Source of the DNA: Zasmidium citrigriseum
Taxonomy: Eukaryota; Ascomycota; Dothideomycetes; Mycosphaerellales; Mycosphaerellaceae
Length of the DNA stretch: 64,000 nt
Direction of reading: 5' to 3'
Assembly: GCA_002786025.1 (NCBI GenBank)
Contig: NHNW01000046.1
Span: forward strand, 434,001 to 498,000
Shown: one piece after another, positions 52,802-64,000 of the stretch
Position numbering within the stretch: position 1 is the first letter of the stretch
Layout of the letters: each line of letters begins with the position of its first letter
The notes under the pieces: model-generated
Seen by the model: only the letters and a program-made list of their open reading frames with translations
Told to the model about the DNA's origin: nothing
Databases searched by the model: none
Translations under genes and position numbers: made by a program

Positions 52802-55800
52802 ATGTCCAACAACGACGAGTCCGCAATCGCCGACGGCGAGTATGGCACACCGCACGTCGATGGAGACACTCACCAAAATGCCAACACCGTCCACACCCGT
52901 CTGAGGGCCAACAGCTCTATTATGCAGCTGCAGAAGATCCTCGTCGCCAACAGAGGAGAAATCCCCATCCGTATCTTCCGTACCGCCCACGAGCTCTCCC
53001 TCCAGACTGTCGCCGTCTACAGTCATGAAGATCGATTGGGCATGCACAGGCAAAAGGCCGACGAGGCCTATGTCATTGGCAAGAGAGGACAATATACTCC
53101 TGTTGGTGCCTACCTTGCAGGCGACGAAATCATCAAGATCGCCAAAGAACATAGTATGTATAAGCCACCCGGCCAGACTTGGCCCTCCCAATGCCTGAGC
53201 GTTGGAGATATTTGTACGTTTACTGACAGTCCTCAAGACGTCAATATGATTCACCCTGGATACGGTTTCCTCAGTGAAAACTACGAGTTCGCAAAGGCCG
53301 TCGAAGATGCCGGTATTATCTGGGTTGGTCCTCGCCCAGATACGATCAACGATTTGGGCGACAAGGTCTCTGCCCGTATCCTTGCTCAAAAGGCGGACGT
53401 TCCAACAGTGCCCGGTACTCCCGGCCCAGTAGCGAAGTTTGAGGCTGCCAAGGACTTCACGGACGAGTACGGCTTCCCCATCATCATCAAGGCTGCCTTT
53501 GGTGGTGGTGGCCGTGGTATGCGTGTGGTCTGGAAGCAAGAAGACCTGAAGGATTCCTTCGAGCGCGCTACTTCTGAGGCAAAGTCCGCTTTCGGCAACG
53601 GCACGGTCTTCATTGAGCGTTTCCTTTACCGACCCAAGCACATTGAGGTGCAGTTGCTTGGTGACAGCTACGGTAACGTCGTTCACCTGTACGAGCGTGA
53701 CTGCTCCGTCCAGCGTCGTCACCAGAAGGTCGTCGAGTTGGCACCCGCAAAGGACCTGCCACAGGAGACGAGAGACGCCATTCTCAACGATGCAGTGAGA
53801 CTCGCCAAGTCTGCCAACTACCGTAATGCTGGTACTGCTGAATTCTTGGTCGACCAGGAGAACCGCCACTATTTCATTGAGATCAACCCACGTATTCAGG
53901 TCGAGCACACGATCACCGAGGAAATCACTGGCATCGACATTGTGGCAGCTCAGATCCAGATTGCAGCTGGTGCTTCACTCCAGCAGCTTGGCCTCACTCA
54001 AGATCGCATCTCCACCCGCGGTTTTGCTATTCAATGCCGTATCACCACCGAAGACCCTGCCAATGGCTTCAGCCCAGACACTGGCAAAATTGAAGTCTAG
54101 TAAGTGGAGAAACGACAGAATCGAACACGTCGAGCTATTTACTGACATTCAAAAAGCCGAAGCGCGGGTGGAAATGGAGTTCGATTGGACGGGTATGCAT
54201 GATTTGGAGCCTACAGTATCTCAATTGCTAACAGAATCACAGAGGCAACGGTTTCGCAGGCGCTGTCATCACACCATATTACGACAGCATGCTTGTCAAG
54301 TGTACTTGCCACGGCTCGACCTACGAAATCGCCCGCAGAAAGGTCTTGCGTGCGCTCGTCGAGTTCCGTATCCGCGGCTTGAAGACGAACATCCCCTTCC
54401 TGACCTCCCTGCTCACCAATCCCACATTCATCGACGGCACTTGCTGGACTACCTTCATCGATGATACCCCAGAGCTCTTCAACCTCGTCGGGAGCCAGAA
54501 CCGCGCTCAGAAGCTGCTCAGCTATCTCGGCGAGCTCATCGTCAACGGCCCACAGGTTGTTGGCCAAATCGGCGAGTCGAAGTTCAAGGGCGACATCGTC
54601 ATCCCAGAACTCTCTGACCACAAGGGCAACAAAGTCGATCTCTCAAAGCCATGCGAGAAGGGATGGAGAAATATCATCGTGGAGAAGGGACCAGAGGCCT
54701 TCGCAAAGGCCGTAAGACAGAACAAGGGCTGCTTGATCATGGACACCACATGGCGTGATGCGCATCAATCTCTGTTGGCAACGAGAATGCGAACCATCGA
54801 TATGTTGAACATCGCTCGGGAGACCAGCCACGCACTCAGCAACGCCTGGGCTCTTGAGTGCTGGGGTGGTGCTACCTTCGATGTGGCCATGCGATTCTTG
54901 TACGAGGACCCATGGAAGCGTCTGAGGGAAATGAGGAAGGCTGTGCCAAACATTCCCTTCCAGATGCTGCTCCGTGGTGCCAACGGTGTTGCATACTCCT
55001 CGCTCCCCGACAACGCCATCTACCACTTCTGTGAACAGGCGAAGAAGAATGGTATGGACATCTTCCGCGTGTTCGATGCTCTCAACGATATGGAGCAGCT
55101 GGAGGTCGGTATCAAGGCTGTCTTGAAGGCTGGTGGTGTTGCTGAGGGCACAGTCGTAAGTATCAATGATCCGCGTGTGTTTGCATCATGGCTGACTTAT
55201 TGACAGTGCTACTCTGGTGACATGTTGAACCCAGACAAGAAGTACAACCTCGAGTACTACATGAAGTGCGTCGACCGCATCGTCGGCATGGGTGCTCACA
55301 TTCTGGGTATGAAGTGATCGAGATAATGGGCTATACTCATATGCTGACGAATTGCTACAGGTATCAAGGACATGGCTGGTGTGCTCAAGCCAAAGGCCGC
55401 TACTCTGCTTGTTGGCTCGATCCGCAAGAAGTACCCTGACCTTCCCATCCACGTGCACACTCACGACTCTGCCGGTACTGGTGTCGCCTCTATGGTTGCC
55501 TGTGCCCAGGCTGGTGCCGATGGTGTCGATGCAGCAACTGACAGCATGTCGGGTACTACTTCTCAGCCGAGCATTGGCGCTCTTGTCGCATCTTTGGAGG
55601 GCGGCGACTTCGAGTCCGGCTTGGATGCACACATGCTGCGTCAAATCGATGCCTACTGGGCACAAGTCCGCATGATGTACTCGCCATTTGAGGCTTGGCT
55701 CACTGGCCCCGATCCTGAAGTCTACGAGCACGAAATCCCCGGAGGTCAACTCACGAACCTGATCTTCCAGGCCTCCCAGCAAGGTCTTGGCGAGAAGTGG

Positions 55801-56679
55801 GCCCAGACAAAGAAGGCCTACGAGCAGGCCAACGATCTTCTTGGAGATATCGTCAAGGTCACGCCTACCTCCAAAGTCGTCGGTGATCTTGCCCAGTTCA
55901 TGGTGTCCAACAACCTGACGCCAAAGGAGGTGGAAGAGAAGGCTGAGCAGCTCGACTTCCCATCCTCAGTCCTTGAGTTCTTCGAGGGTCTGATGGGTCA
56001 GCCCTACGGCGGTTTCCCCGAGCCGCTGCGCTCCAAGGCTCTCCGCGACCGCAGAAAGATGGACAAGCGACCTGGCCACTACCTCAAGCCCATCAACTTC
56101 GACGAGGTGCGCTCGAAGTTGAAGGAGGATTGGGGAGGCTGCTCTGAGACCGATGTCGCCAGCTATGTGATGTACTCCAAGGTATTCGAGGACTACAAGA
56201 AGTGGACATCGAAGTTCGGAGATCTCTCCGTCCTGCCTACGAAGTACTTCCTCAACAAGCCAGAGATTGGTGAGGAGTTCCATGTTGAGCTGGAGAAGGG
56301 CAAGATCATCATCTTGAAGCTCTTGGCAGTTGGTCCTCTCAGCGAGCAGACCGGCAACAGGGAGGTCTTCTTCGAGACCAACGGAGAGATGAGAGCTGTG
56401 ACCGTTCAGGACCAGCACGCCGCCATCGAGAACGTCTCGCGACCGAAGGCCGACCCAACCGACAGCAGCCAAGTCGGTGCTCCAATGCAAGGTATGGTTG
56501 TCGAAGTCCGACTCCAGGACGGCCACGACGTCAACAAGGGCGACCCAATTGCCATCCTCAGTGCCATGAAGATGGAGATGGTTATCTCGGCACCACACTC
56601 TGGAAAGGTCGAGTCGCTCAGCGTCAAGGAGGGCGACTCTGTGGACTCGCAAGATTTGATCTGCAAGATTGTGAAGTAG
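52802..56679 (+). CDS. PYC: Pyruvate carboxylase
   Basis: Six exons: 52802-53153, 53238-54099, 54157-54192, 54243-55155, 55207-55306 and 55361-56679; introns of 84, 57, 50, 51 and 54 nt. Spliced length 1,193 residues, as in other fungi. Biotin carboxylase domain (about 40-490): [51 protein letters not shown]. Carboxyltransferase (about 560-840): [18 protein letters not shown], metal-site DTTWRDAH and MHTHDSAG-like [15 protein letters not shown] middle region, then the biotinyl domain with [10 protein letters not shown] and biotinylated Lys near the C-terminus. It makes oxaloacetate from pyruvate and bicarbonate, in the cytosol in fungi; no mitochondrial presequence is seen. The first intron is 84 nt and has no stop; removing it gives [13 protein letters not shown], the conserved join. 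The third exon is only 36 nt and is needed for [15 protein letters not shown]. Confidence 0.97.
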
Positions 56680-57120
56680 GCTTTAGGATATTGATGGCGA
56701 AACCGCGCTTGGCTACGTATGTTCTATTGGGAGGCAATGGACGTTTATGATCAGGAATTCTCACGAGACGTGCACCTTTGGAGAGTATGATATGGATGGT
56801 GCGATACCGATTGAACGAAGATTTCTCTTAACGCACTGTTGTCTATGCTGATTGTCTATACTGATTAATTGGAGTTGCTGGATTGGCCGAAAGGGGATCA
56901 TGCCGTGTCGTGTTTAGAGTTCAGCTACAGGACAGGAACAGGAAGTGATCGACAATGTGAGTGAAACTTGCTCGTGGCCGAAAGAATAACAGTCACTTCC
57001 TGCAGCGGCTGACTATGCAGCTTAGCCGGGATCTGGCTGCGCGCACGTCCCCGCACTAAGTCTCCGACTATTACCCGCAGTTAACAGTCACAACTTAGAG
57101 CCCCGCGCAGCGGCCCAAAT
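56680..57120. other. 3' flank of pyruvate carboxylase up to the repeat block
   Basis: About 440 bases of ordinary composition. CpA and TpG are common up to about 57100, after which they fall away, so this marks the left border of the mutated block. Confidence 0.5.
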
Positions 57121-57180
57121 TTTGCCCGATTGACATAATTTTTAGTTTATAAAATAGCGCAGAATTAGGGCTTTCTAGTA

Positions 57181-57455
57181 ATATAAAAATTATGTAGAGT
57201 AGGCGACTATACGTAGTATAGGCGGGCGTAGAAGTTCGAGGGTGCGACGCCGAGCGCGCTAAGAGTACCTCTAGACCCTAAAATTTAGGTTTTAGCGTAG
57301 CTAGCTCCTATACCTATTAAAGCCTAAGAGCTAGCTTTAGGCGGCGGCTTTAGCTTATTTAATTACTACACCTACGCTAGTCGCTTAAATTACACGATTT
57401 ATTTCTTATATAAAAGCGCTATATACGCGCTATATAGCGATATAAAAATTATGTA
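57181..57455 (+). repeat. 16-bp direct repeat (two copies)
   Basis: ATATAAAAATTATGTA occurs at 57181-57196 and again at 57440-57455, each followed within 15 bases by a GCGACTA and a CGTAG, which suggests a longer old duplication. Confidence 0.85.
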
Positions 57456-57486
57456 AATCGAGCGACTAGCGTAGGTGTAGTAATTA
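57360..57486. repeat. Perfect 26-bp inverted repeat with 75-base spacer
   Basis: The arm at 57360-57385 (TAATTACTACACC...GTCGCT) is the exact reverse complement of 57461-57486 (AGCGACTAGC...TAATTA). It lies in the RIP-mutated block. Confidence 0.9.
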
Positions 57487-57800
57487 ATTAAAGATATAGC
57501 CTACCCTAGCCGGCTTTAGTAGCCTTACTCCGCCGAAGCTTAGCTTTAGCGGATATAGATATAATAATACTACCCCTTTACGGCGATATTATACGAGTAC
57601 CTATAGTTAGAATTACTTGAAACTTAGAACTAAGCGAGTAATAATATACCTCTCGAATATATTTTAATCTTATAACTATAGCTATAACCTATATTAAATA
57701 GTATATACTAACCGGCCGTCGATAGTTAACCCCTTATCTAACGCTTAATCTACCGCTAAAGCGACTACTCTACCTACCCGCTAGTACCGTATATTAATAA

Positions 57801-57867
57801 GGGCTAGTAGCGGGATTAAGGGCACTATTTACTAGTAAAATAATACCCTTAATCCTGCTACTAGCCC
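57801..57867. repeat. 22-bp near-perfect inverted repeat with 23-base loop
   Basis: The arm at 57801-57822 (GGGCTAGTAGCGGG...) pairs with 57846-57867 at 21 of 22 positions; the one difference is a CpG-to-TpG change in the right arm. Confidence 0.9.
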
Positions 57868-60800
57868 TTCGCTATATACGCTTAAGGCGCTTAAAGGTGC
57901 CTCGCTCGTCCTTTAGCGTATTTACTAGCTTATTAAGCGACTTTATCTTTCCTTTACTTACTCGGCTATTAAGGTAATTACACGCTAGTAAGAACGAGCT
58001 ACTATACTACTCCTTAGCGAGTCTATAAACCTTATCGATAATCCGCTTACGTTAGCTTATAAACTAAGTAGTACCTAGTATAGCGAGCTTCTATTTAGTA
58101 CCGTACTTAGACTCTATTACTAGTACCGAAGGGCGGCCTTCTTATAGATAGCCGTCGTACTACTTAATCTATAATTCCCTTACTATACGAGTATTCTTAA
58201 GGGTAGTAAATTTAAACTTACTTAGTAATACCCTTAGTACTACTAGAGCGACTAGCGAGTACTCTATAAGCTACTAGTGCGGCGCTATATTAAAGAAGGT
58301 GTCGTTTACGGTAGCTAAGGCGTCGTTAATTAAGGGTAGGCTTACTACTAGAGTAGCCGCTATAGGAGCGGCGGTAACGGCCGCCGCGGCTAGCGGTACG
58401 TTTATAGTAGTAACTATAGTAACGGCGGCACCGCTTAGTACTACTACTATTACTAGTAGTCCCTATAGTGCCGCTTAAAGTTACTAGCTCGACTATATAG
58501 CTAGATCTAGCATTATAAGCTAGCTCGGCGCCTATAGTAGTCTTATAGCGTTATTAAGAGCTAGTATTAGACTCGTCGCCGTCGGTGTTAATATCGCTCT
58601 CTACGAGGTAGTTAATATAGACATTATTGTCTACGTAACACCGTCTATAAGACCCTTTATCCCCTATAATAACTACGTATTATATTACACCCTAACGGCT
58701 AACCTTTCCCTCTATATCTCCTTAAATATTATCTTTATAGCGGCGCTCTAGCCTAGATTAACGTTAGTTAATCGCTCTAAGTAAAGGGTAACCTACGGAG
58801 TAATACGCTCTATATTAATAGACATAGGTTACGCTAGATTCTTAGTAACTACTCGGATTACCGCTATAGTAAAGGACGGATATTATAGGTACTTAAAGAT
58901 AGGATAAGTCTATATCTTATACTATAGATACTACGCTATAAGGATAGCCGAGTCCTAAAGGAAGGCGACTCGTATATAGCGAAGGAGCTTAACGAAGGCT
59001 AGGCTAGTAACGTTACGATTAAAGACATAGCGGTTATAGAAGGAATCGTCGGTCTAGGAGTCTAGCTATAGCTAGAGGGAGTATTTAAGGTCTATAGGTA
59101 GAGTTATAGTATTACGAGCAAGGAAATATCCACCTAGACGCTCTTTAAATCCTACTATAAGGCGTATAAATCCTATAGGTAGGTTACTAAGATAGACGTT
59201 TAACAAGTTATTATAGTTCTAGTACCCTAGCGCTAAAAGTTAGCGACGTTAAGCTACCCTTAGCGAGCGATATCTCTATAACGCGACGGTTAATATTAAT
59301 AATTTTTAGATTAGAAGAAAGGTCTCGATAAGGCGATATAGCGCGTATTAAAATTATAAATTGTCGTCGTATATTAGTAGCGTAGTAACGTCGTAAAGTA
59401 GTAGTTAAATCTTAAAGGTTTAGTAAGCTACCTTAAAGGGCTCGCGCCCCGAGATCCGTAGATTATTAGCCGGCCGTCCGTTAGCTAGCTTTAAGCTTAT
59501 TAAACTACTCGATTCGGTAACCTCTTTAACGACGTCTATAGCTACGCTACGTCGTCGGACGACGTCGATATTAAATACTAAGGGTAGCCGAAGGGTATAC
59601 TCGAAGGTATTTTAATCTAATAATAATATCTTAACTATAGCGTAGATAGTTAGTAGCCGAGGGTAGCTTTTAGTCGAGCTTTAAGACGGGCTTAAAGCCG
59701 GCTAAGCTAGCCGGCCGAATATCGATCGATTCTAAGATACTACGCTATATCTCGCACCTTCTAGTATACCCGCGGTAGTATACCCGTTTATATAGTAATT
59801 TAGTGTACGAAAGTATAGGGTAGGGGGATAAAGGAAGTACCGTAGGTACTTACCTACACGCTATATCTACGAATATTCCGCTCTAAGCTCCTTAGCTATT
59901 CTCGCACCTACCTTACGGCTACTATAAGTCTTCGCCTTGCTCTTAATAGCTATAGATTTAAAGAGGCTTATTAAAGAGCGAATCTACGAGCTCTAACTAT
60001 AGCCGGCGGTATTATTACGAGCCGTAGAAGGAAACAACTTAATATTATACTAGCTCTTACGACTACTAAAGTCTAGCGGCGGCTCGTAAGCGATATCCTT
60101 TACAATAGTTAGTAAGGAAGTACATAAAGCCTATAGGGGTATATACCTATCGATATATTAACTATACGGCGAGGGCGGCTATTAGATACTATAGTACGTT
60201 CTTATAGCGAGTAAAGGCGATATACTAAGTCGCCTCGAAGACGTAAGACACCTTAGTACGAGCTAGGCTAAACACTATAAGTATAGCCGGCTAGGTACCC
60301 TCCGTATTTAATAACTAGCTAGCTAAGTCTATAAGGTTAGCGTTCCTCGTGTTATCGCTACGAACTAAGGTATAGTAGTAGAAGAGTATATTATAGAGCG
60401 TCTATAGATTACTAAAGGTATAGTTACTACTACCTCCGTACTAGTAGGCGTCGATAGCGGCCTATAGCTACGAGCTATTATAGGTACCGTCTATACGGTC
60501 TAGTCTATAATCCTCGTAAGTATCTAGCTTACGTTAGGCCTCTATAATCCTCTAGGCCTTTATTAACTCCTTAGTTACCTTACTCTTCTAGTAACGTAGA
60601 TCCGGCTAGCTAACGCGTAAATTAGAGGTATATTAAGTAGTATATAGATAGCCTATCGCTATAACGTACCCCTTAAGCGTTAAGGAGCTTATAATAACAG
60701 CCTAACCCCTTACTTCCGCCTCTTTCTATCGTTTAGAGAGCCGTAAGGGCGTACGGCCGATAATATAGTCTTCTATAAAGAGTAGGAACTTCGCTTCGTA

Positions 60801-61265
60801 TATATCGTCGCTCGGATAGCCCTTATTAACGCTCTACGTCTATATAATAGTTAGAAACGCTCGTATATTAAGTAAATAGGTAGCTAGACTCGAAACTTAT
60901 CGATTTAGGCGTTATATACTCGCTTCGTCGCTAGCGCCTTACTCTCGTTAGCTAACGCGTACGTACGCGCGACTACTATATTCTCTACGTCGATAAGTAA
61001 ACTAGCTATAGTTTAACGGTAATTTTAAACTAAAAATCGTGCGATATAGTAGTGTTTTAATAAAGATATAGAGGTGCGGGCGGTAGTAGATATAACTAAA
61101 GTCGCTACTAAGACCCGGTAAGCCGGGCTAAGGTTATACCGTAGGCTCGATAAACTCGTCTTCTATAGTAAAAGGGGTAGATTAGAAACTTAATATTATA
61201 GTTTATAGGCCTTCTATAGACCGTTATTCCTTCGGAGAACGTTACTAAGTCGCGGATATACCGCT

Positions 61266-62247
61266 CTAAGCAAGGTATTTGTAAACTATGCGGCAGAAGG
61301 TTCACAAATAGGCGGGCAGTCTGCTAACTGGCTAGAAACCCTGCTCAGGCGTGCACGTGCCCACTAAGCCGGCGTTCAGCAGCTGAAATTCGCGCCTGCT
61401 AACGAGGTTAGAAGACCTGCAGTCCTCTCAACACCGATTAATCCCTATCTGCAAGCAAGCGGTCAGATAACAGTCGTGGCTGTCGTCGATGTAGAGGAGA
61501 AACAATTCCTTTCAACCTCGGGTGAATCCCCACCGAACGCAATCGACATCGGCATCCATGCCCGACCTCCACAATCCAACTTCACATGTTCGCAGTTCGC
61601 ACGAAGAATGCGGAGGAACAACAACTACGAGGATTTTGCGGGGGATCTGGGACCGGGAATAGCAAGAGCATGGGAGAGAGAGTTGTAAGTGTTTCAGCTT
61701 ATGCAATAGTTTGTGTTATTGAGGGATATGTGATCCGGTTGTGCCCGATGGGTGTTCCGAGGGTGTAGGCGAGAATCGGAGAGAGTGCCGGTGTGGGAAG
61801 GTAGATGGGGGATTGGGGAAGGTTATGGCGAGGGATATGGATAGATGTTGTGTGTGAGGGTGATGTTGGTGGAAGGCATATGTGTGTTGTTGCTGGAGCT
61901 TTGCTGCTCGAACTACCCTCGGTGTTCCGGTCGAAGTGGAAGATGCCTTTAACAATCCCCAACTTTCTCGAGAAGGGCTAAGATTGTAATCAGCCCTCTA
62001 ATAGCTTAGAGTCGCGGGCTCTCGTGGAGAAAGGCAATCTTCCAATTTGAACGGAAGAAGGAGGGTAGGTTCTGTCGATTCGTTTCGTTCTGGAGCTCTC
62101 TATTACCTGCTTCTTGCAGTCTGTCTCTATTCTGTATCCTCAAAGCTGTTGACTGTTGAGTTGAGTTCTGTATCTCGTTTCGTGAAAACCTGTCCCCGTC
62201 CAGCGCCTCGCTCCAATCAAAGCAAGCAAGAATCCAAACAAGCAGTC
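61266..62247. other. Right flank of the repeat block and 3' region of the MFS gene
   Basis: About 980 bases of ordinary composition. Short frames on both strands (61476-61688 plus; 61962-61699 minus) have no domain or signal. The 3' end of the transporter gene falls at its right border. Confidence 0.45.
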
Positions 62248-64000
62248 TCATGCGGCGACCATTTCGATCTTCTTTCCCTTAATGCTCTTCCATTCCAAGG
62301 CAACGGCACCAATGATGGACACCGCTGCCATGGCGGTTCCGACGTAGAACGTATCCGTTACGGCGCCATTGTACGCAACTCGCACGCCGGCGAGGTACTT
62401 GGCTGGGACCACGTGTTGTATCATCGTGGCTCCGGCACCGAGTACAGTCGCTGGGTCGATGTCGGGGACGACGGACTTGACGTTAGAGAGGAGACTGTTG
62501 GTGAAGACGTTCTGCGCCACGGAGACGAACAGAGCCCCTCCGAGAGTCTGGCAGAACATGATGATGGCGGTGCCGATGGGGATGTCTGGGGTTGGGAGGA
62601 CGGTCTGGATGGCGATGATGGTCTGTTGCATTCCGCATCCTACGCCGATGCCGAACAGTGCTTGGTAGCCGATCTAAGATAGGATATCAGTAGATGTTCG
62701 AGACATGCAGCGGCAGGGTTTCTGTTTGGACTTACCCATTCAGGGCTGCCAGTGGTGGGCTCGAATGTTGAGAGCAGTCCTGCTCCGACTGTTGCCAGAA
62801 CGCTTGACGCGAGCACAAACGGTGTGTAGTAGCCGAGAGCGGTGACTAGACCACCAGCGATCATCGACACAATGACCAATCCAAGGATGAGCGGGATATT
62901 GCGGATGCCTGATTCCATTGCTGAAACGCCCTGGATAGCCTGGAACCAGAGGGGCAGGTAGTAGACGAAGGTGAAGAATGACGCTCCGATGGTCGCTCCG
63001 AACCAAGCTGCGGCCGCAACCGATCGCTGCTTGATTATTCGAGGAGGAACGGTGGCGTCGTCCTTCTTCCAGAACTGAATGGCGATGAAGATAACCAGAA
63101 GCACGCCAAAGACCACAAACAGGGCGATGATGCGGCCGTTACCCCAAGGGTACTTGCTGCCTCCCCATTGCAGCGCCAGCAAGAGGCAGACGATCATGGG
63201 CAAGAAGATGATGGTACCGAAGATGTCGAACTGCTCCATCTTCTCCCTCCAGGTGCTGCCCAGTGCCTTGGCGCTGCGCTTGGGATGGTAGAAGAAGATG
63301 ATGAAGAGGACTGTAACAGCTCCGATTGGCAAGTTGATGTAGAAGCACCATCTCCATGAAACGTGGTCGGTGAACGCTATTGAAGAAGAGCCTGTTAGCA
63401 TGATCGCCGGTCTGGGAATCGGGGATGCTTACCTCCTCCCATCAATGGTCCTACCACGGATGCAATGCCATACATGCCTCCGACGAAGCCCATGTACAAT
63501 GCTCGCTTCTCGAGTGGCGCGACGGTCGAGAGGATTAGTACAGCTCCTGCGAAGATTCCTGCAGAGCCGAGTCCGGCCACTGCACGACCAATGATCAGAG
63601 CAGTCGAGTTGGGAGCCGCACCACAGACAGCAGATCCAACCTCGAAGATGCCAATGGCAATCAAGTAGACCCACTTGATACTGTAGAAGGTGTACAGCTT
63701 GCCGAAGAAGAGTTGGAACGCACAGGTCGTCAAGAGATAGCTGCTGGCATACCATCCCACGTCGCCGATTGAGTGGAACTGATCCGTGATCTTGGGAATA
63801 GCAGTGGAGATGATGGTGTTGTCGAGGGCCATGAGGAAGACGGAAAGACAAAGGGCGATCATGATGAGCGTGAGCTTCATGGCTTTGGGGTACTCGATCT
63901 CCTCTTCTTCCTGCTGGGTCTGGTCTGCCGATTCGGGTATATCGTGGTTGATCTTTTCTCTGGGTTGGTCGTCTGAACCTGCAATGGAGGCTGGAACGGA
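62248..64000 (-). CDS. MFS drug:H+ antiporter, DHA2 (14-segment) family, 5' end outside the window
   Basis: Minus-strand gene cut by the right edge. Exons seen: 64000-63433, 63376-62736 and 62673-62248, with introns of 56 nt (GTAAGC...AATAG) and 62 nt (GTAAGT...CTTAG). At least 544 residues are present; the first visible 40 are acidic and hydrophilic, as in the cytosolic N-terminus before the first membrane segment. Landmarks: [19 protein letters not shown] (DHA2 motif D1-type, first helix), [16 protein letters not shown] (motif B and C region), and [13 protein letters not shown], typical of the 14-segment group. Such transporters export toxic compounds, host defence chemicals or fungal metabolites. 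Nothing else in the window ties it to a metabolite. It ends 1 kb from the RIP block. Confidence 0.92.

Larger units (their letters stand above)
57121..61265. mobile_element. Transposon-like relic saturated with RIP-type mutations
   Basis: Over about 4.1 kb the dinucleotides CpA and TpG almost vanish while TpA is in great excess, and CpG stays frequent. For example, 58321-58380 has no CpA and no TpG. On the plus strand I find only two ATG triplets between 57181 and 61260, so no start-to-stop frame of 60 residues occurs until near the right end. This is the signature of repeat-induced point mutation, which turns CpA into TpA on both strands of repeated DNA; ordinary methyl-CpG decay would lose CpG instead. 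RIP acts on duplicated DNA, so the block was almost surely a transposable element. Which class cannot be told from sequence this degraded. It holds inverted and direct repeats near its left end. Borders are placed where CpA and TpG return. Confidence 0.85.

Noticed and set aside
57121..61265. A CRISPR array or centromere
   Set aside because: No regular spacer-repeat pattern exists, and the dinucleotide bias is explained by RIP of a transposon-like sequence.
48066..64000. A secondary-metabolite gene cluster around the P450 and MFS transporter
   Set aside because: The two genes are about 12.5 kb apart with pyruvate carboxylase and a repeat block between, and there is no polyketide, peptide or terpene synthase.

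Overview
The window is nuclear DNA of a filamentous ascomycete. Almost all genes are split by 48-84 nt GT-AG introns with CTGAC/CTAAC branch-like sequences. Products match ascomycete families: a hybrid histidine kinase, a GH28 pectinase, a CYP58-like P450, a DHA2-type MFS pump, a DUF7707-like wall protein and a DH-BAR-SH3 GEF. The style (compact genes, many F-box-like genes, CpA-directed RIP) suggests a dothideomycete, possibly Mycosphaerellales; the order is inference only.

Layout. 1-7 kb: end of a possible F-box-type gene, a small F-box gene, about 2.5 kb with no convincing gene, then a GAF hybrid histidine kinase. 7-17.7 kb: THOC5-like THO subunit (+), short-chain dehydrogenase (-), nitronate monooxygenase (+), type II NADH dehydrogenase (-), salicylate-hydroxylase-like FAD monooxygenase (+), secreted GH28 pectinase (-), GPI-type Cys-rich surface protein (-). 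19-35.5 kb: glutamine-dependent NAD+ synthetase, a 1,879-residue Tuba-like RhoGEF, proteasome beta-7 with a GC-AG intron, a large protein ending in an MBD4-like DNA glycosylase domain (-), and an HCNGP/SAP30BP-like regulator. 35.8-38.5 kb: an unfamiliar gene built of three tandem copies of an F-box-like module, each split by an intron at the same place. 38.8-48 kb: RRM-like coiled-coil protein (-) and clathrin heavy chain. 48-56.7 kb: P450 (-), a small ML-domain-like gene that looks frameshifted at its signal peptide, and pyruvate carboxylase. 57.1-61.3 kb: a transposon-like block almost cleared of CpA and TpG, the classic scar of repeat-induced point mutation, with nested repeats. 62.2 kb to the right edge: 5'-truncated MFS transporter.

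Most genes are unrelated housekeeping genes and I see no biosynthetic cluster, CRISPR array, rRNA or certain tRNA. The points most worth a second look are the triplicated F-box-like gene, the RIP block with its inverted repeats, the MBD4-like glycosylase (a T:G mismatch repair family, of interest in a genome that mutates C to T), the GC-AG intron, and the apparently broken ML-domain gene. All exon coordinates come from reading splice signals and frame by eye; no alignment was run.
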